A stretch of 64,000 nt of DNA from Acidimicrobiaceae bacterium (lineage in GTDB: Bacteria > Actinomycetota > Acidimicrobiia > Acidimicrobiales > RAAP-2), in contig PKYK01000006.1 of assembly GCA_003133665.1 (NCBI GenBank), positions 1 through 64,000 of the forward strand. The letters are read 5' to 3'. The position numbers were made by a program, and so were the translations under genes. The notes under the pieces were generated by a model. It worked only from the letters and a program-made list of their open reading frames with translations, was not told the DNA's origin and searched no databases. Shown here piece after piece: positions 39,693 to 50,262 of this stretch. Positions within the stretch are counted from its first letter, which is position 1; every line of letters begins with the position of its first letter.

Positions 39693-41207
39693 GTGAGTGG
39701 GCCTCTACGCCTTCAGGGAGAGTACTTGTCCGATCAGAGCCGCCTCGAGCCAGCGATTATCAAGGCGGGCGTCGTGGTCGTGCTCGGCACCATCATGTCG
39801 ATCCTCGACACCACGATCGTGGCGGTGGCTCTTCACAAGTTGAGTGGGGACTTCCACGTCACCGTGTCGACAATCCAGTGGGTCACCACCGGCTACCTGC
39901 TTTCGCTGGCGGTCGTCATACCGGTCTCGGGCTGGGCCATTCACCGCATCGGCGCGAAGACCGTGTACATGGTGTCGCTGGGCTGCTTCATCGTGGGCTC
40001 CGCGCTGTGCGGCTTCGCGTGGTCGGCCACGAGCCTCATCTTCTTTCGAGTGCTCCAGGGCATCGGCGGCGGGATGATCATGCCGGTCGGTCAGTCGATC
40101 ATGGCCCGAGCGGCCGGCCCCCAGCGCATGGGGCGAGTGATGGGCATCATCGGTGTCCCCCAGTTGCTCGGCCCGATCCTCGGCCCGGTCATCGGTGGCG
40201 TCATCATCTCCAACACGTCGTGGCGATGGATCTTCTTCGTCAACGTTCCGATCGGACTCGTGGCCCTCTGGCTGTCCAAGAGCTACCTGGCGAAGTCCGA
40301 GCGGGACCACGAGCACCGCTTTGACCTGTTCGGCTTCTTGCTGCTCTCACCTGGGCTCGCCCTGGTGGTCTACGGACTCTCCCAGGTGGGCACCGAGGGA
40401 GGCTTCCACGGGGCGTCCGTATGGGACAGTCTCATCGTCGGCGTCGTCCTCACCGCCCTCTTCGTCCTGCGCTCGATCAGGGCCCCCGAGCCGCTCATCG
40501 AGATGCACCTCTTCAGGGACCGCACATTCTCGGTGGCGGCCGTTGGCATCTTTCTGACCGGCGCGACGCTCTACGGCACCATGTTCCTGCTGCCGCTCTA
40601 CTACCAGATCGTCCGCGGAGACCCGGCGTGGAAGGCCGGGCTCATGATGGCCCCCCAGGGAATCGGCGCGGCGCTGGTCATGCGCTCCGCGGGCTCGCTG
40701 TCGGACCGCAAGGGACCCCGGTACGTTGCCACCATCGGCATGGCGCTGCTCGCGCTGGGCACCTTCGCGTACACCAGCGTCACGGCGAGTTCGGGCTACC
40801 TCGTGCTGGCGGCGGCGCTCTTCGTGCGCGGCATTGGTCTGGGCTTCGCGATGATGCCGGTCTTCGCGGCGTCGTATCGCAACCTGACCCACGCCAATGT
40901 CCCCAAGGCCACGTCCGCCACCAACATCATTCGCCAAGTGGGCGGGTCGCTCGGAGTCGCGATCTTCGCCGTCGTGTTGCAGACCCAGATCGCCCAGCGG
41001 TTCCCCACGACCGGGGCCGCACTCCAGTCCGGCATGCTGCACCCCACGTTGAACGAACTCCAGAAGATCGCCGGGGCCTTCCGTCATTCGTTCTGGTGGT
41101 CGTTCGGCACGTGCGTGCTGGGCATCGTGCCGGCGCTCTTCCTGCCCAACACCGGCGTGGCGCACCGGGCCGCACCCGCGCCCGCCGTTGAACCCTCACT
41201 CGATTGA
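39693..41207 (+). CDS. DHA2-family (EmrB/QacA) drug exporter
   Basis: LGTIMSILDTTIVAVALHKLSGDFHVTVSTIQWVTTGYLLSLAVVIPVSGW...; divergent from TetR. Confidence 0.93.
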   Translation: MSGPLRLQGEYLSDQSRLEPAIIKAGVVVVLGTIMSILDTTIVAVALHKLSGDFHVTVSTIQWVTTGYLLSLAVVIPVSGWAIHRIGAKTVYMVSLGCFIVGSALCGFAWSATSLIFFRVLQGIGGGMIMPVGQSIMARAAGPQRMGRVMGIIGVPQLLGPILGPVIGGVIISNTSWRWIFFVNVPIGLVALWLSKSYLAKSERDHEHRFDLFGFLLLSPGLALVVYGLSQVGTEGGFHGASVWDSLIVGVVLTALFVLRSIRAPEPLIEMHLFRDRTFSVAAVGIFLTGATLYGTMFLLPLYYQIVRGDPAWKAGLMMAPQGIGAALVMRSAGSLSDRKGPRYVATIGMALLALGTFAYTSVTASSGYLVLAAALFVRGIGLGFAMMPVFAASYRNLTHANVPKATSATNIIRQVGGSLGVAIFAVVLQTQIAQRFPTTGAALQSGMLHPTLNELQKIAGAFRHSFWWSFGTCVLGIVPALFLPNTGVAHRAAPAPAVEPSLD

Positions 41208-41229
41208 CCAAGTCAAGGAACTGAGCCGA

Positions 41230-41759
41230 ATGGCAGAGCCAGTACATCAGGTCATCATCGGCAGTACGCGCCCGGGACGAGTGGGGGCCGGGAATCGCGA
41301 ACTGGTTCTTCGGACTCATCGACCTCGCCGAGATTGGCTTGCCGCACTTCCACGAGCCCGATCAGCCGATCACCGGCACGCACCAGTTCCAACACACGAA
41401 GAGGTGGTCAGCGACCATCGCTCCGGGCGACGCCTTCGTCTTCGTGACACCCGAGTACCACCACAGTTTCAACGCCGCGACGAAGAACGCGCTGGGCCAT
41501 CTCGACAACGAGTGGCCCCGCAACGCCGTTGGCTTCGTGAGCTACGGAGGCGCCGCCCTGAGACGAGGACCGTCGAGCAACCGAAGCCCGTGCTGACCTC
41601 GCTCAAGCTGGTGCACGCCGGTGACGTCACCGGGGCGCTCTCCTCGGTGCCGGTCGTCGACGGCACGTTCGCTGGCAACGCGGTGCCGACCAGGTCGGCG
41701 ACCGCACTTCTCAACGAGCTGGCGCTGTTCACCCCGGTCTCACGGCGTTGCGCAAGTAG
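41230..41759 (+). pseudogene. NADPH-dependent FMN reductase, multiple frameshifts
   Basis: MAEPVHQVIIGSTRPGRVG | GIANWFFGLIDLAEIGLPHFHEP...KRWSATIAPGDAFVFVTPEYHHSFNAATKNALGHLDNEWPRNAVGFVSYGG | RTVEQPKPVLTSLKLVHAGDV...LLNELALFTP | GLTALRK*, spread over different frames. Confidence 0.8.
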
Positions 41760-41848
41760 GTCGCCGCAGTGGAGTGGAACCTCCCCGCCGTGTAAATCCG
41801 TTCGTCACGAGGGGTTTTAGCTCTTCGCGTCGATCGACGCTCGTCCCT

Positions 41849-42847
41849 ATGATGAGCAACATGACCACATTCGCGCCGCCGTCGCCTGACGCCGCGGCCC
41901 CGTCGGTCATCCGAACCGAGAACCTCACCAAGGTGTACGCCGGCACCGACTTTCGCGCCGTCGACGAACTCAATCTCACGGTCGACGCCGGCGAGATTTT
42001 CGGCCTCCTCGGCCCGAACGGCGCGGGAAAGACCACGGTCGCGGGGATGCTGACGACCCGCGTCATCCCGACAGCCGGGTCGGCGTTCGTGGCGGGCGTC
42101 GACGTCGTCGCCCAACCCGCCCTGACCAAACAGTTCATCGGGGTGGTATCGCAGACGAACACGCTGGACCGTCAGTTGACGGTGTGGGAGAACCTCTACT
42201 TCCACGGACGACTCTTTGGAATGGGCGCGAGAGAATCCCGCGAGACCGCCGACCGACTGCTCGAGCAGTTCCAGTTGGCCCGGTGGGCCAAGGCGTCGGT
42301 CTACGCGCTCTCGGGCGGCATGGCCCAGCGGCTCATGGTCGCTCGATCAATCTTCCACCGGCCCGCGGTGCTCTTCATGGACGAACCGACGGCCGGCCTC
42401 GATCCGCAGAGCCGACTCGCGCTGTGGGAGATCTTGGAGCAGTTGAACGGCGAAGGACAGACCATCCTGCTGACGACCCACTACATGGAAGAGGCCGACC
42501 AACTCTGCCATCGGGTCGCGATCATGGACCACGGCAAGATACTGGCCCTCGACACCCCCGCCGGACTCAAGCGTTCCATCGGGATCGACACGATCGTCAC
42601 GGTGAAGGCCAGCGGCGACCAGTCCCTGCTGGCGTCGACGCTCGAAACCGGCGTGGAGGGTGTCACCAAGAGTCGCCTGACCGACAAGGGCGTCGAACTG
42701 CACGTCACCGGCCAAGAGCGCCTGTTGGCCCAAGTGATCGCCGTCGCCGAGTCCGCCGGCTACCAGGTCGCCGACCTCTCCGTCGCCGAACCGTCACTCG
42801 AGACCGTCTTCATCAGCCTGACCGGCAAGGAGTTGCGAGACGCATGA
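41849..42847 (+). CDS. ABC transporter ATP-binding protein (DrrA-like)
   Basis: VIRTENLTKVYAGTDFRAVDELNLTVDAGEIFGLLGPNGAGKTTVAGML...LSGGMAQRLMVARSIFHRPAVLFMDEPTAGLDPQ. Confidence 0.93.
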   Translation: MMSNMTTFAPPSPDAAAPSVIRTENLTKVYAGTDFRAVDELNLTVDAGEIFGLLGPNGAGKTTVAGMLTTRVIPTAGSAFVAGVDVVAQPALTKQFIGVVSQTNTLDRQLTVWENLYFHGRLFGMGARESRETADRLLEQFQLARWAKASVYALSGGMAQRLMVARSIFHRPAVLFMDEPTAGLDPQSRLALWEILEQLNGEGQTILLTTHYMEEADQLCHRVAIMDHGKILALDTPAGLKRSIGIDTIVTVKASGDQSLLASTLETGVEGVTKSRLTDKGVELHVTGQERLLAQVIAVAESAGYQVADLSVAEPSLETVFISLTGKELRDA

Positions 42848-43722
42848 CGTCCGTTCCCATCGCCCCATCGCCCCACATCACTATCGGTCCTCGACGAACA
42901 CCCTTCGCCGCCGGTCGCGCGGCGCTCGGTGCGCTGTTGCTGCGCGACGTTGTCGTGCTGAGGAAGGACTTCGCGATCTTCGTCATCCGCACCATCGTCC
43001 AGCCCTTTCTCCTCTGCTTCGTCTTCCTCTTCGTCTTTCCCAAGATCGGTCAGTCGGTCGGCGGCGCCGGCGCGTCGACGGGCGAGACCTTCTTCGCGAC
43101 GGTGCTCGTCGCCGGCGTGGTTGGCATCTCGATCATGTTCCAGGGCGTCCAGTCGGTCGCGCTGCAGATGTCACAGGAGTTCGGATTCACTCGCGAGATA
43201 GAGGACCGCGTCCAGGCGCCCTGTCCGATATGGCTCGTCGCGGTCGAAAAGGTCGTGTCCGGAGCATTCCAGGGGCTCATCTCGGCGGCGATCGTGCTGC
43301 CCATCGCCTCGTTCGTGCACGCCAAGGGGGTCGAAGCGAACATCTCGCTGCACTGGCCCGTCTTGTTGACCATGGTGCCGCTGGCGTGCCTCGCGATGGG
43401 CTCGCTGGGCCTCGTGCTCGGCACCAGTTTCGAGCCCCGCAACATCGGCATGATGTTCGGATTCGTCATCCTGCCCATCACCTTTCTCGGCGGTACGTAC
43501 TACGAATGGACGCGACTCGCCCCGGTCAAGATCGGATCGTGGCACTGGCTGCAGACGATCGTGCTGATCAACCCGCTGCTGTACGTCAACGAAGGCATGC
43601 GGGCCGCCTTCACCGACGTGCCCCACATGCACCTCTACATCATCTATCCAGTCCTGATCGGTTTCTGCACGGCGTTCCTGTCGCTCGGACTGCGAAACTT
43701 CCGCCGTCGAGTCCTCTCCTAA
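42844..43722 (+). CDS. ABC transporter permease (ABC-2 type)
   Basis: ATGA overlap with ATPase; six TM, LGGTYYEWTRLAPV...INPLLYVNEGMR. Confidence 0.92.
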   Translation: MTSVPIAPSPHITIGPRRTPFAAGRAALGALLLRDVVVLRKDFAIFVIRTIVQPFLLCFVFLFVFPKIGQSVGGAGASTGETFFATVLVAGVVGISIMFQGVQSVALQMSQEFGFTREIEDRVQAPCPIWLVAVEKVVSGAFQGLISAAIVLPIASFVHAKGVEANISLHWPVLLTMVPLACLAMGSLGLVLGTSFEPRNIGMMFGFVILPITFLGGTYYEWTRLAPVKIGSWHWLQTIVLINPLLYVNEGMRAAFTDVPHMHLYIIYPVLIGFCTAFLSLGLRNFRRRVLS

Positions 43723-43745
43723 CGCGGTGTTGCGCCCGAGGGTCC

Positions 43746-43771
43746 GGTGGGGGCCCCGCCTGCGGGGCACC
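43746..43771. terminator. GC-rich hairpin downstream of ABC permease
   Basis: GGTGgggGCCCCGC-ct-GCGGGGCACC. Confidence 0.5.
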
Positions 43772-43981
43772 ACGCCCTATTCCAGGTTCCGGCGTGTAAG
43801 CAACGGACCGGCGCGGACATAGGAGAGTCAGGAGGTCTCATTGGACGGATCCCCGGAATGGTCGCACCGTGCTGCGGGTTCACGACCAGGCGCTTCGACG
43901 CAGTGCCAGCATTGGATCCAAGGCATGATGAACAAGAACGACGAGTCCCCATCGATTTGGCATTGACCCTGAGGAGGAACC

Positions 43982-44779
43982 ATGAGTGACGATTCAACGA
44001 CAGCATCGGTCCACGAGCCACGAAGCGGCGCGGCCAACAGCGCCAGGGGCCCTCGGTCACCGTGGGGATCCACGATGACCGTTCTGGTCATCGTGGTGGT
44101 GCTACTAATCGCCGGCGCAACACTCGTGGGCGTCGCCCTCGGCCGTTCGGCGACGTCGGCCAAGGCGACCATCACCGTGACCGGATCGGGCACCGTCCAG
44201 GGAACCCCGGACACCGTGAGCTTTCAGATCGGCGTCCTGACCACGGCGAAGTCCGCGGTGGCCGCGCTCTCGACGAACAACGCCCGGGTCGGATCGCTCG
44301 AGACCGCGCTGCGGACCAACGGGGTCGCCAAGAAGGACATGCAGACGTCGGGGCTCAACATCTACGAGAACACGAACAGCAGCGGTCAGGTGACCGGATT
44401 CTCGGTCTCGGACAATCTGAACGTCACGATGCACGACATCAAGAAGGCCGGCGCCGCGATCGACGCGGCCGCTCAGGCCGCGGGCAACGGCATCCAGCTG
44501 TACGGCGTGACCTTCTCCATCTCCAACCAGTCGAAGCTGCTGGCCTCGGCCCGCGCCAAGGCGATGCACAACGCCCGTACCGAGGCGTCCCAGGTCGCGA
44601 GCGGCGGCGGTGCCAGCCTCGGGTCAATCGTTCGCATCACCGACCAGGAGAACTCGAGTACCAGCCCGGTCTACCCCTTCGCTGGGGCGACGAACACCAA
44701 GTCGTCGGGCGTGCCCATTCAAGCGGGTAGCCAGACGATCACCGTCCAGGTGTCGGTCGTCTACGCCCTGAAGGGGTGA
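43982..44779 (+). CDS. SIMPL-domain (DUF541) membrane-anchored protein
   Basis: N-terminal TM then ITVTGSGTVQGTPDTVSFQIGVLTTAKSAVAALSTNNARVGSLETAL... Confidence 0.88.
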   Translation: MSDDSTTASVHEPRSGAANSARGPRSPWGSTMTVLVIVVVLLIAGATLVGVALGRSATSAKATITVTGSGTVQGTPDTVSFQIGVLTTAKSAVAALSTNNARVGSLETALRTNGVAKKDMQTSGLNIYENTNSSGQVTGFSVSDNLNVTMHDIKKAGAAIDAAAQAAGNGIQLYGVTFSISNQSKLLASARAKAMHNARTEASQVASGGGASLGSIVRITDQENSSTSPVYPFAGATNTKSSGVPIQAGSQTITVQVSVVYALKG

Positions 44780-44785
44780 ACGGCC

Positions 44786-44830
44786 GTCACCACGTGAGAC
44801 GCCACGACGCATGGCCTCTCACGTGGTGAC
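44786..44830. terminator. 14-bp perfect inverted repeat between convergent genes
   Basis: GTCACCACGTGAGA (44786-44799) / TCTCACGTGGTGAC (44817-44830). Confidence 0.65.
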
Positions 44831-44905
44831 CGGACCGCGGCGCCGCGTCGCATCGTCGACTGACGAGAGGACCGGTTCCTCGCCGTTGATCGAATCGGTG
44901 GCGGG

Positions 44906-45862
44906 CTACGACGCGGAGTCCACGAGGAAATCGATCAGACCCGCGAAGTAGGTCTCCTGATCGTCGTACATCGCCAGGTGGCTTCCTTCGGGACAGTGCA
45001 GGTAGCGGCCCTTCGGGAACAACGTCGACATGTACTGCAGGTACTTCGGGTCCATCGTGTCGTACGCCGCCCCGATCACCAAGGTGGGGACGTTGATGCG
45101 AGCGAGGTCAGCCGTCCGATCCCAATGGAGTAGCAGTCCGCTGGCCCCGAGCTCGCTCGGCCCCTGGAGGGGAACGTAGATGGACTGGTTGATGTGGGCG
45201 AAGGACCGCACCACCGGCTCGGGCCACTGGGCGGCGGGAAGGCGCAGTACGTGCTTGACGTAGTGGTGCTCCATGAGGAGCTCCTCGTAACGGGGGTTGG
45301 TGGTGTCGCCGGAGGCTTCGAGGGACTTGATCTCGGCGAGCGCCACCTGGTCCATCGGCGGCATGAGGACCGTCTCGGCGTACTCGTTGTAGGCGGGGAT
45401 GCTCGACATCATGTTCGAGATGACGAGGCCCTTCAGGTGCTCTTGGTACTTGAGGGCGTACTCAATGGCGAGGACGCCGCCCCAGGACTGGCCGAACAGG
45501 AAGAAGCGGTCCGGACCGAGCCCCAGCGCCCGACGAACCTGCTCGACCTCTTCGACGAACCGTTCAATCGTCCAGAGTCGCGCATCGTCGGGGTTCTGCG
45601 AGTTCCCCGAACCCAACTGGTCGTAGTAGTGGTACTCGATGCCCGCCGCCGGAAGGAACGAGTCGCACGCCTCGAAGTACTCGTGCGTCGCGCCCGGACC
45701 GCCGTGCAGCAACAGCACCGCCGCGTCGGGACTGTTACCGGTCCGCTTCGTCCACACCGAGAACTGGCCGAGTGGGGTGTCCACCGGAACCATGGTCACG
45801 CCGCCACTCAGGACATCGGTCTTGCCCGTGCGCTCGAAGTACTGCTCCCAATTCGTTGCCAT
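44906..45862 (-). CDS. Proline iminopeptidase-family hydrolase
   Basis: LLLHGGPGATHEYFEACDSFLPAAGIEYHYYDQLGSGNSQNP...GQSWGG. Confidence 0.9.
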   Translation of the reverse strand: MATNWEQYFERTGKTDVLSGGVTMVPVDTPLGQFSVWTKRTGNSPDAAVLLLHGGPGATHEYFEACDSFLPAAGIEYHYYDQLGSGNSQNPDDARLWTIERFVEEVEQVRRALGLGPDRFFLFGQSWGGVLAIEYALKYQEHLKGLVISNMMSSIPAYNEYAETVLMPPMDQVALAEIKSLEASGDTTNPRYEELLMEHHYVKHVLRLPAAQWPEPVVRSFAHINQSIYVPLQGPSELGASGLLLHWDRTADLARINVPTLVIGAAYDTMDPKYLQYMSTLFPKGRYLHCPEGSHLAMYDDQETYFAGLIDFLVDSAS

Positions 45863-45968
45863 CTCGTCTCCGTGATCGTCAGTCGATAGCGGCCAACGAT
45901 AGACGCAGCGAAGGTCGAAGGGCGCGTCCACCGCCGCCGAAGCGGCACTTCACGCAACGAGTTCTGTG

Positions 45969-47252
45969 TCAGTTGTAGTGGGCGTCACCGCCCCGAGATT
46001 CGCCGTGATCCGCCACGGCGTCAGCGAGATCAGCGAGGAACTCGTCCGCGTTCGTGGCGTGAAGCGGCGAGATCATCATGTGGAGGCCCGACGGGTTGTT
46101 GACTCGACCGAGGTGCCAGCCGCGGTCGTCCATCACGTCGCCGATCGCGTTGATGTCGTCACGCTGCGAAGTGAACGCCAGCAACGGGCCCGCAGGACTG
46201 CCGAGTATCGCCAAACCGGGAAGCTCTGCGATGCCGTTTCGTAGTCGGGCGGTGGTCGCCATCAGTCCCCGCATGATCTCGACGTAGCCCTCCTCGCCGA
46301 GGTAGTTCATTACCGCCCACGCCGCGGCGACGGGACTGGCCGCACGAGCCCCGGCGACCGAGCCGGTCCAGTAGAACCCGGCCGGCCAGCGGTCGTAGGC
46401 GAACATCTGATGGTTCATCCACTGCGACTCGCGGTAGACAACGACCGAGGCGCCCTTGGTGGCGTAGCCGTACTTGTGGATGTCGCACGACATCTGCGTG
46501 ACTCCCGGAAGGCGAAAGTCGAAGGCCGGCACGTCGTAGCCGAGTCGCTCCATGAACGGCAGGACGAACCCGCCGATGCACGCGTCGCAGTGGAAGGGAA
46601 TCGCGCGAGAGAGCGCGAAGTCGGAGAGTTCTTCGATTGGATCGATGACGCCGTGGGGAAAGCCGTAGGCGGATCCGACGATGAGCACGGTGTTCTCGTC
46701 GACGGCGTCGCGCAGGGCGCCCGCGTCCGCGGTGAAGTCGCCGGCCAGCGGTGTCGCCCGTGCCTCGAGACCCGTGTAGAACGCGGCCTTGGCAAAGGCC
46801 GGATGGGCCGACAGCGGAAAGACGATGTTGCCGCGCTCGATGCCCTTTTCGGCTTTCGCGCGTTCCCGGCTCACGAGCACCGACAGCAGAATCGACTCCG
46901 TGCCGCCGGCGGAGAATCCCGCTCCGGAGCCGGTCGGTGCGTTCAGCAGCGACGAGACCATGCTGACGACTTCGAACTGCATCATTCCGAGGCTGGGGAA
47001 TCGCAGGGGATTGAGCGCATTCTCGAAGAGATAGGCGAGATTGGACTCCAACAGGACACCGTCGATGTCGGATCGACCGGTCGGGTAGACCAAGCTGAAC
47101 ACTCTCCCGTTGATCCAGTCAGCGTCGCCGCTCTTGCGCTGGAACATCTCGGCGAATACCGCGGCCGACGAGCGACCCACCTTGGGCAGGGGCACTCGCC
47201 ACTCCCCGAGGTCCGCTATCTGCTGTTTGCTTGCCTTCGGTTTCCCGGCCAT
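45969..47252 (-). CDS. PLP-dependent decarboxylase/sphingosine-1-phosphate lyase-like
   Basis: SAGGTESILLSVLVSRERAKAEKG...HCDACIGGFVLPFMERLGYDVPAFDFRLPGVTQMSCDIHKYGYATKGASVVVYR. Confidence 0.9.
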   Translation of the reverse strand: MAGKPKASKQQIADLGEWRVPLPKVGRSSAAVFAEMFQRKSGDADWINGRVFSLVYPTGRSDIDGVLLESNLAYLFENALNPLRFPSLGMMQFEVVSMVSSLLNAPTGSGAGFSAGGTESILLSVLVSRERAKAEKGIERGNIVFPLSAHPAFAKAAFYTGLEARATPLAGDFTADAGALRDAVDENTVLIVGSAYGFPHGVIDPIEELSDFALSRAIPFHCDACIGGFVLPFMERLGYDVPAFDFRLPGVTQMSCDIHKYGYATKGASVVVYRESQWMNHQMFAYDRWPAGFYWTGSVAGARAASPVAAAWAVMNYLGEEGYVEIMRGLMATTARLRNGIAELPGLAILGSPAGPLLAFTSQRDDINAIGDVMDDRGWHLGRVNNPSGLHMMISPLHATNADEFLADLADAVADHGESRGGDAHYN

Positions 47253-47358
47253 TCAGCCACCTTCTCGGTCACCACGCCACCTTACAAACATGTCCGGAGA
47301 CTGCGAAGGTCGTCGCGCACGGCGCAATCCTGCACCGCGTCGTCGCGTGGGAGAGGCA

Positions 47359-48906
47359 TCAATCGCTGAGTGGTGCCGGAGGACCATCAGAACCAACCGG
47401 CGCCAGCTCGAGGATGACAACCTCGCCGGCGCGCAGCACACCGGGGTTGACAACTCCCACGCTGGACAACAGGATCCGCCCCGCCACCGGCGCCATCTCG
47501 CACTCGGTGGTGGCGAAGTTGACGATGACGCGGATGCGCTGGACCCCTTTCGCGCGATCGAAGCTCAGCACGTCACGCTCCACACGCACGCCATCCAACG
47601 ATCCGCTCCGCAGAGCCGCGGTCCGTCGACGCAGATCCAGTACCCGCCGCGTCAGGCTGAGCATCGAGCCGTCGTCAACGCGCTGCACCTCCACCGACTG
47701 CTCCGCGGCGCGATCGGCGAACGGCAGCCACGGCTCACCGGGCCATCCGTGGCCAGGCTCTGGCGTCCACGGCAGCGGAGCCCGACAGCCGTCACGCCCG
47801 CCGGGATCGGCGACGCGATCGGGTGGGATCACGGCGTCCTCGAGACCCAACTCCTCGCCGGCGTAGAGGAACGGTGTTCCGCGAAGCGTCAACAACAGCA
47901 CGAGGGCCGCCCGGACTCGCTGTTGGTCACCGAGCAGTCGCGTCGCCACGCGAGCGTTGTCGTGATTGCTCAGCACCCAGGTCGGCCACCCGCCGACCGC
48001 CGAAAACGCCTCCTCCGTTCGAAGGATGACGTCGCGCCACGCGTCGGCGCGCCACGCGGTGAACAGCGAGGCGAAGTTGAACGAGAGGTGCAGTTCATCG
48101 CCGTCGCCGTAGTAGGTGGCCACCCGTTCGGGGTCAAAGAGATAGACCTCGCCCACGGACACTCGGTCGTTGCCGTACTCGTCGAGCACGGAGCGGATCT
48201 CGCGCAGGTACTCGTGCGTGACCGGCACGTCGTTGAGCGGGGTGTGGCTGAGCCCGCGCAGGTCCTCGGGATCGTCGACGTCGACGTCCTTGCTCAGCAG
48301 GTGCACGACGTCCATCCGGAAACCGTCGACTCCGCGGTCGAGCCAGAACCGAAGGGTCTCGTGCATGGCGTCGCGCACCGCCACGTTCGCCCAGCTGAGG
48401 TCGGGCTGGCTCGGAAGAAAGCAGTGGAGGTAGTACTGGTCGGTCGTCTGGTCCCACGTCCAGGCCGGCTCTCCACTCCACGCCCCAATCCAGTTGTTGG
48501 GAAGCGAACCATCGGGCTTGGCGTCACGCCATATGTACCAATCGCGATGGGCACTGTCTCGCGACGCGCGCGAATCGACGAACCACGGGTGATCGCTCGA
48601 CGTGTGGTTGGGTATCCAATCGAGCAGCACGCGAAGTCCGGCGGCGTGAGCCTCGTGGACGAGGGCGTCGAAGTCCTGAAGCGTCCCAAAGACCGGATCG
48701 ACGTCGACGTAGTTCGAAACGTCGTAACCGAAATCGCGCATCGGCGAGGGGTAGACCGGAGAGAGCCAGATCGCGTCCACTCCAAGCCACGCGAGATAGG
48801 GAAGTTGCGCTCGGATGCCATTGATGTCGCCGACGCCGTCGCCGTTGGAATCGCGAAAGGAACGGGGATAGATCTGATAGACCACCGCATCGCGCCACCA
48901 CGTCAC
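47359..48906 (-). CDS. GH13 alpha-glucosidase
   Basis: WWRDAVVYQIYPRSFRDSNGDGVGDINGI...DWIPNHTSSDHPWF...GVDGFRMDVVH...VLSNHD. Confidence 0.95.
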   Translation of the reverse strand: MTWWRDAVVYQIYPRSFRDSNGDGVGDINGIRAQLPYLAWLGVDAIWLSPVYPSPMRDFGYDVSNYVDVDPVFGTLQDFDALVHEAHAAGLRVLLDWIPNHTSSDHPWFVDSRASRDSAHRDWYIWRDAKPDGSLPNNWIGAWSGEPAWTWDQTTDQYYLHCFLPSQPDLSWANVAVRDAMHETLRFWLDRGVDGFRMDVVHLLSKDVDVDDPEDLRGLSHTPLNDVPVTHEYLREIRSVLDEYGNDRVSVGEVYLFDPERVATYYGDGDELHLSFNFASLFTAWRADAWRDVILRTEEAFSAVGGWPTWVLSNHDNARVATRLLGDQQRVRAALVLLLTLRGTPFLYAGEELGLEDAVIPPDRVADPGGRDGCRAPLPWTPEPGHGWPGEPWLPFADRAAEQSVEVQRVDDGSMLSLTRRVLDLRRRTAALRSGSLDGVRVERDVLSFDRAKGVQRIRVIVNFATTECEMAPVAGRILLSSVGVVNPGVLRAGEVVILELAPVGSDGPPAPLSD

Positions 48907-49061
48907 CGTCGCAGACTAACCCCGAGGGCTGGAGACGTCCCGCTACGGCGCTCCGGCTGCACCACGCAGCACGACATCGCGAAATCGCGGCACGAAGTCG
49001 GGGCAAGGTTCATCGGAGTGGCGATTCGCCCAGTTCCGAATCAATCGCAGCGCCATGGCGG

Positions 49062-49226
49062 TCAGTCGTTGAGAAAGCCCTGGCGGACCCGCTCCACACC
49101 TTCACGCTCTTGCTCGATGACACGCTCTCCCAGACCGTCACTCTCCGGATCGGCTTGAATCTCGGCCTGCAACTCCGCGGTCGGATCTTTGACACCACGC
49201 CGCAACCATCCGTACGGGAATCTCAT
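49062..49226 (-). CDS. Putative small acidic protein, 54 aa
   Basis: MRFPYGWLRRGVKDPTAELQAEIQADPESDGLGERVIEQEREGVERVRQGFLND*; below ORF-track cutoff. Confidence 0.4.
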   Translation of the reverse strand: MRFPYGWLRRGVKDPTAELQAEIQADPESDGLGERVIEQEREGVERVRQGFLND

Positions 49227-49486
49227 GGCACAAAGTTACCCACCGGCGCGATTCTTTGCTGGTGCCTGCGAAGGAAGTCAAGCGCGTCAGTGACCATTGC
49301 GCACGAACGAGCGGGACGGCGTTCGTGGGGGACTCTCGGAGACAGCTCCGCACCGGATTCCCGGGTACTCCCGGCACTTGACAGCCTCGAAGGCCAATTC
49401 AGCGGAGACCCGAAACTTAAGAAATCCTTACCGTAGAGAGGTCCAATTGCCACGTTTCTGGCCTAGTACATATTTATGATGACGCA

Positions 49487-49738
49487 ATGGGCGAACCACA
49501 GCGAATAGGGCAAAGCAGAGGAATCCCACTCGAAATAGTCTCACGGGTGGCCTCTCGCAACGGTGTTTTAGAGGCAATGGCCAGAGCGAACAACGTGATC
49601 GACATTCGTCACTTGCAGACGGTGGAGTTTGTACGCGTTTCGCGCTCGATGGGTGCCAGTTGGCGCCAGATCGGTGACTCCTTAGGAGTTAGCGCCAGGG
49701 CGGCCTGCAAGCAGTTTGGTGCACCTCAGCAGGCTTAG
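49487..49738 (+). CDS. Small helix-turn-helix protein
   Basis: LQTVEFVRVSRSMGASWRQIGDSLGVSARAACKQFG reads as an HTH. Confidence 0.65.
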   Translation: MGEPQRIGQSRGIPLEIVSRVASRNGVLEAMARANNVIDIRHLQTVEFVRVSRSMGASWRQIGDSLGVSARAACKQFGAPQQA

Positions 49739-50262
49739 CCGTTGCCGGTGGTCTCTGCTGACGGGCACTCTTGACACCACGTCGATCGTGCGTTGATCCA
49801 TCAGTACCCCTCAACATCGCGCCTGGTGTCCCAAACCGGCCCGTCGAACCGTGCTCCGTCGTCGGACCTGACTTGGAGCCTGAGAGGGGGGTCGAGGCGG
49901 GTGGATCACGTTGTCACCGCAACCCCGCGCCGTCGCGACTTCGGAGGGCCAACGCCGCAGTGGTTCACCGGAGCATCGAGCGTCCAAGACTTCGAACGTG
50001 CGGGCCTCACTGGTCCGGTTTCCCAGTCCTTCCACTGGCGCAATCAGCGGAAAGAGGACTGGCCTGTCGTCCATAGAAGGCTCAGGAGTGCCGCGTTCGC
50101 CAGAATATCCGGTGTAATCTGCGAGAATAGACGAGACAATGGGTGCCTTGCGGAAACCGAACCGGGCGCCAGACAAGCGCCGGTCGGGTACCAAAGGAGC
50201 CGTTTCGATGAGCGGATTTGACATTTGGCCCTCTTGCCAACTGGGTTGAAGGAGTTCAAGCG

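Noticed and set aside
47110-49158. 682-aa plus-strand ORF
   Set aside because: Antisense to the GH13 alpha-glucosidase.
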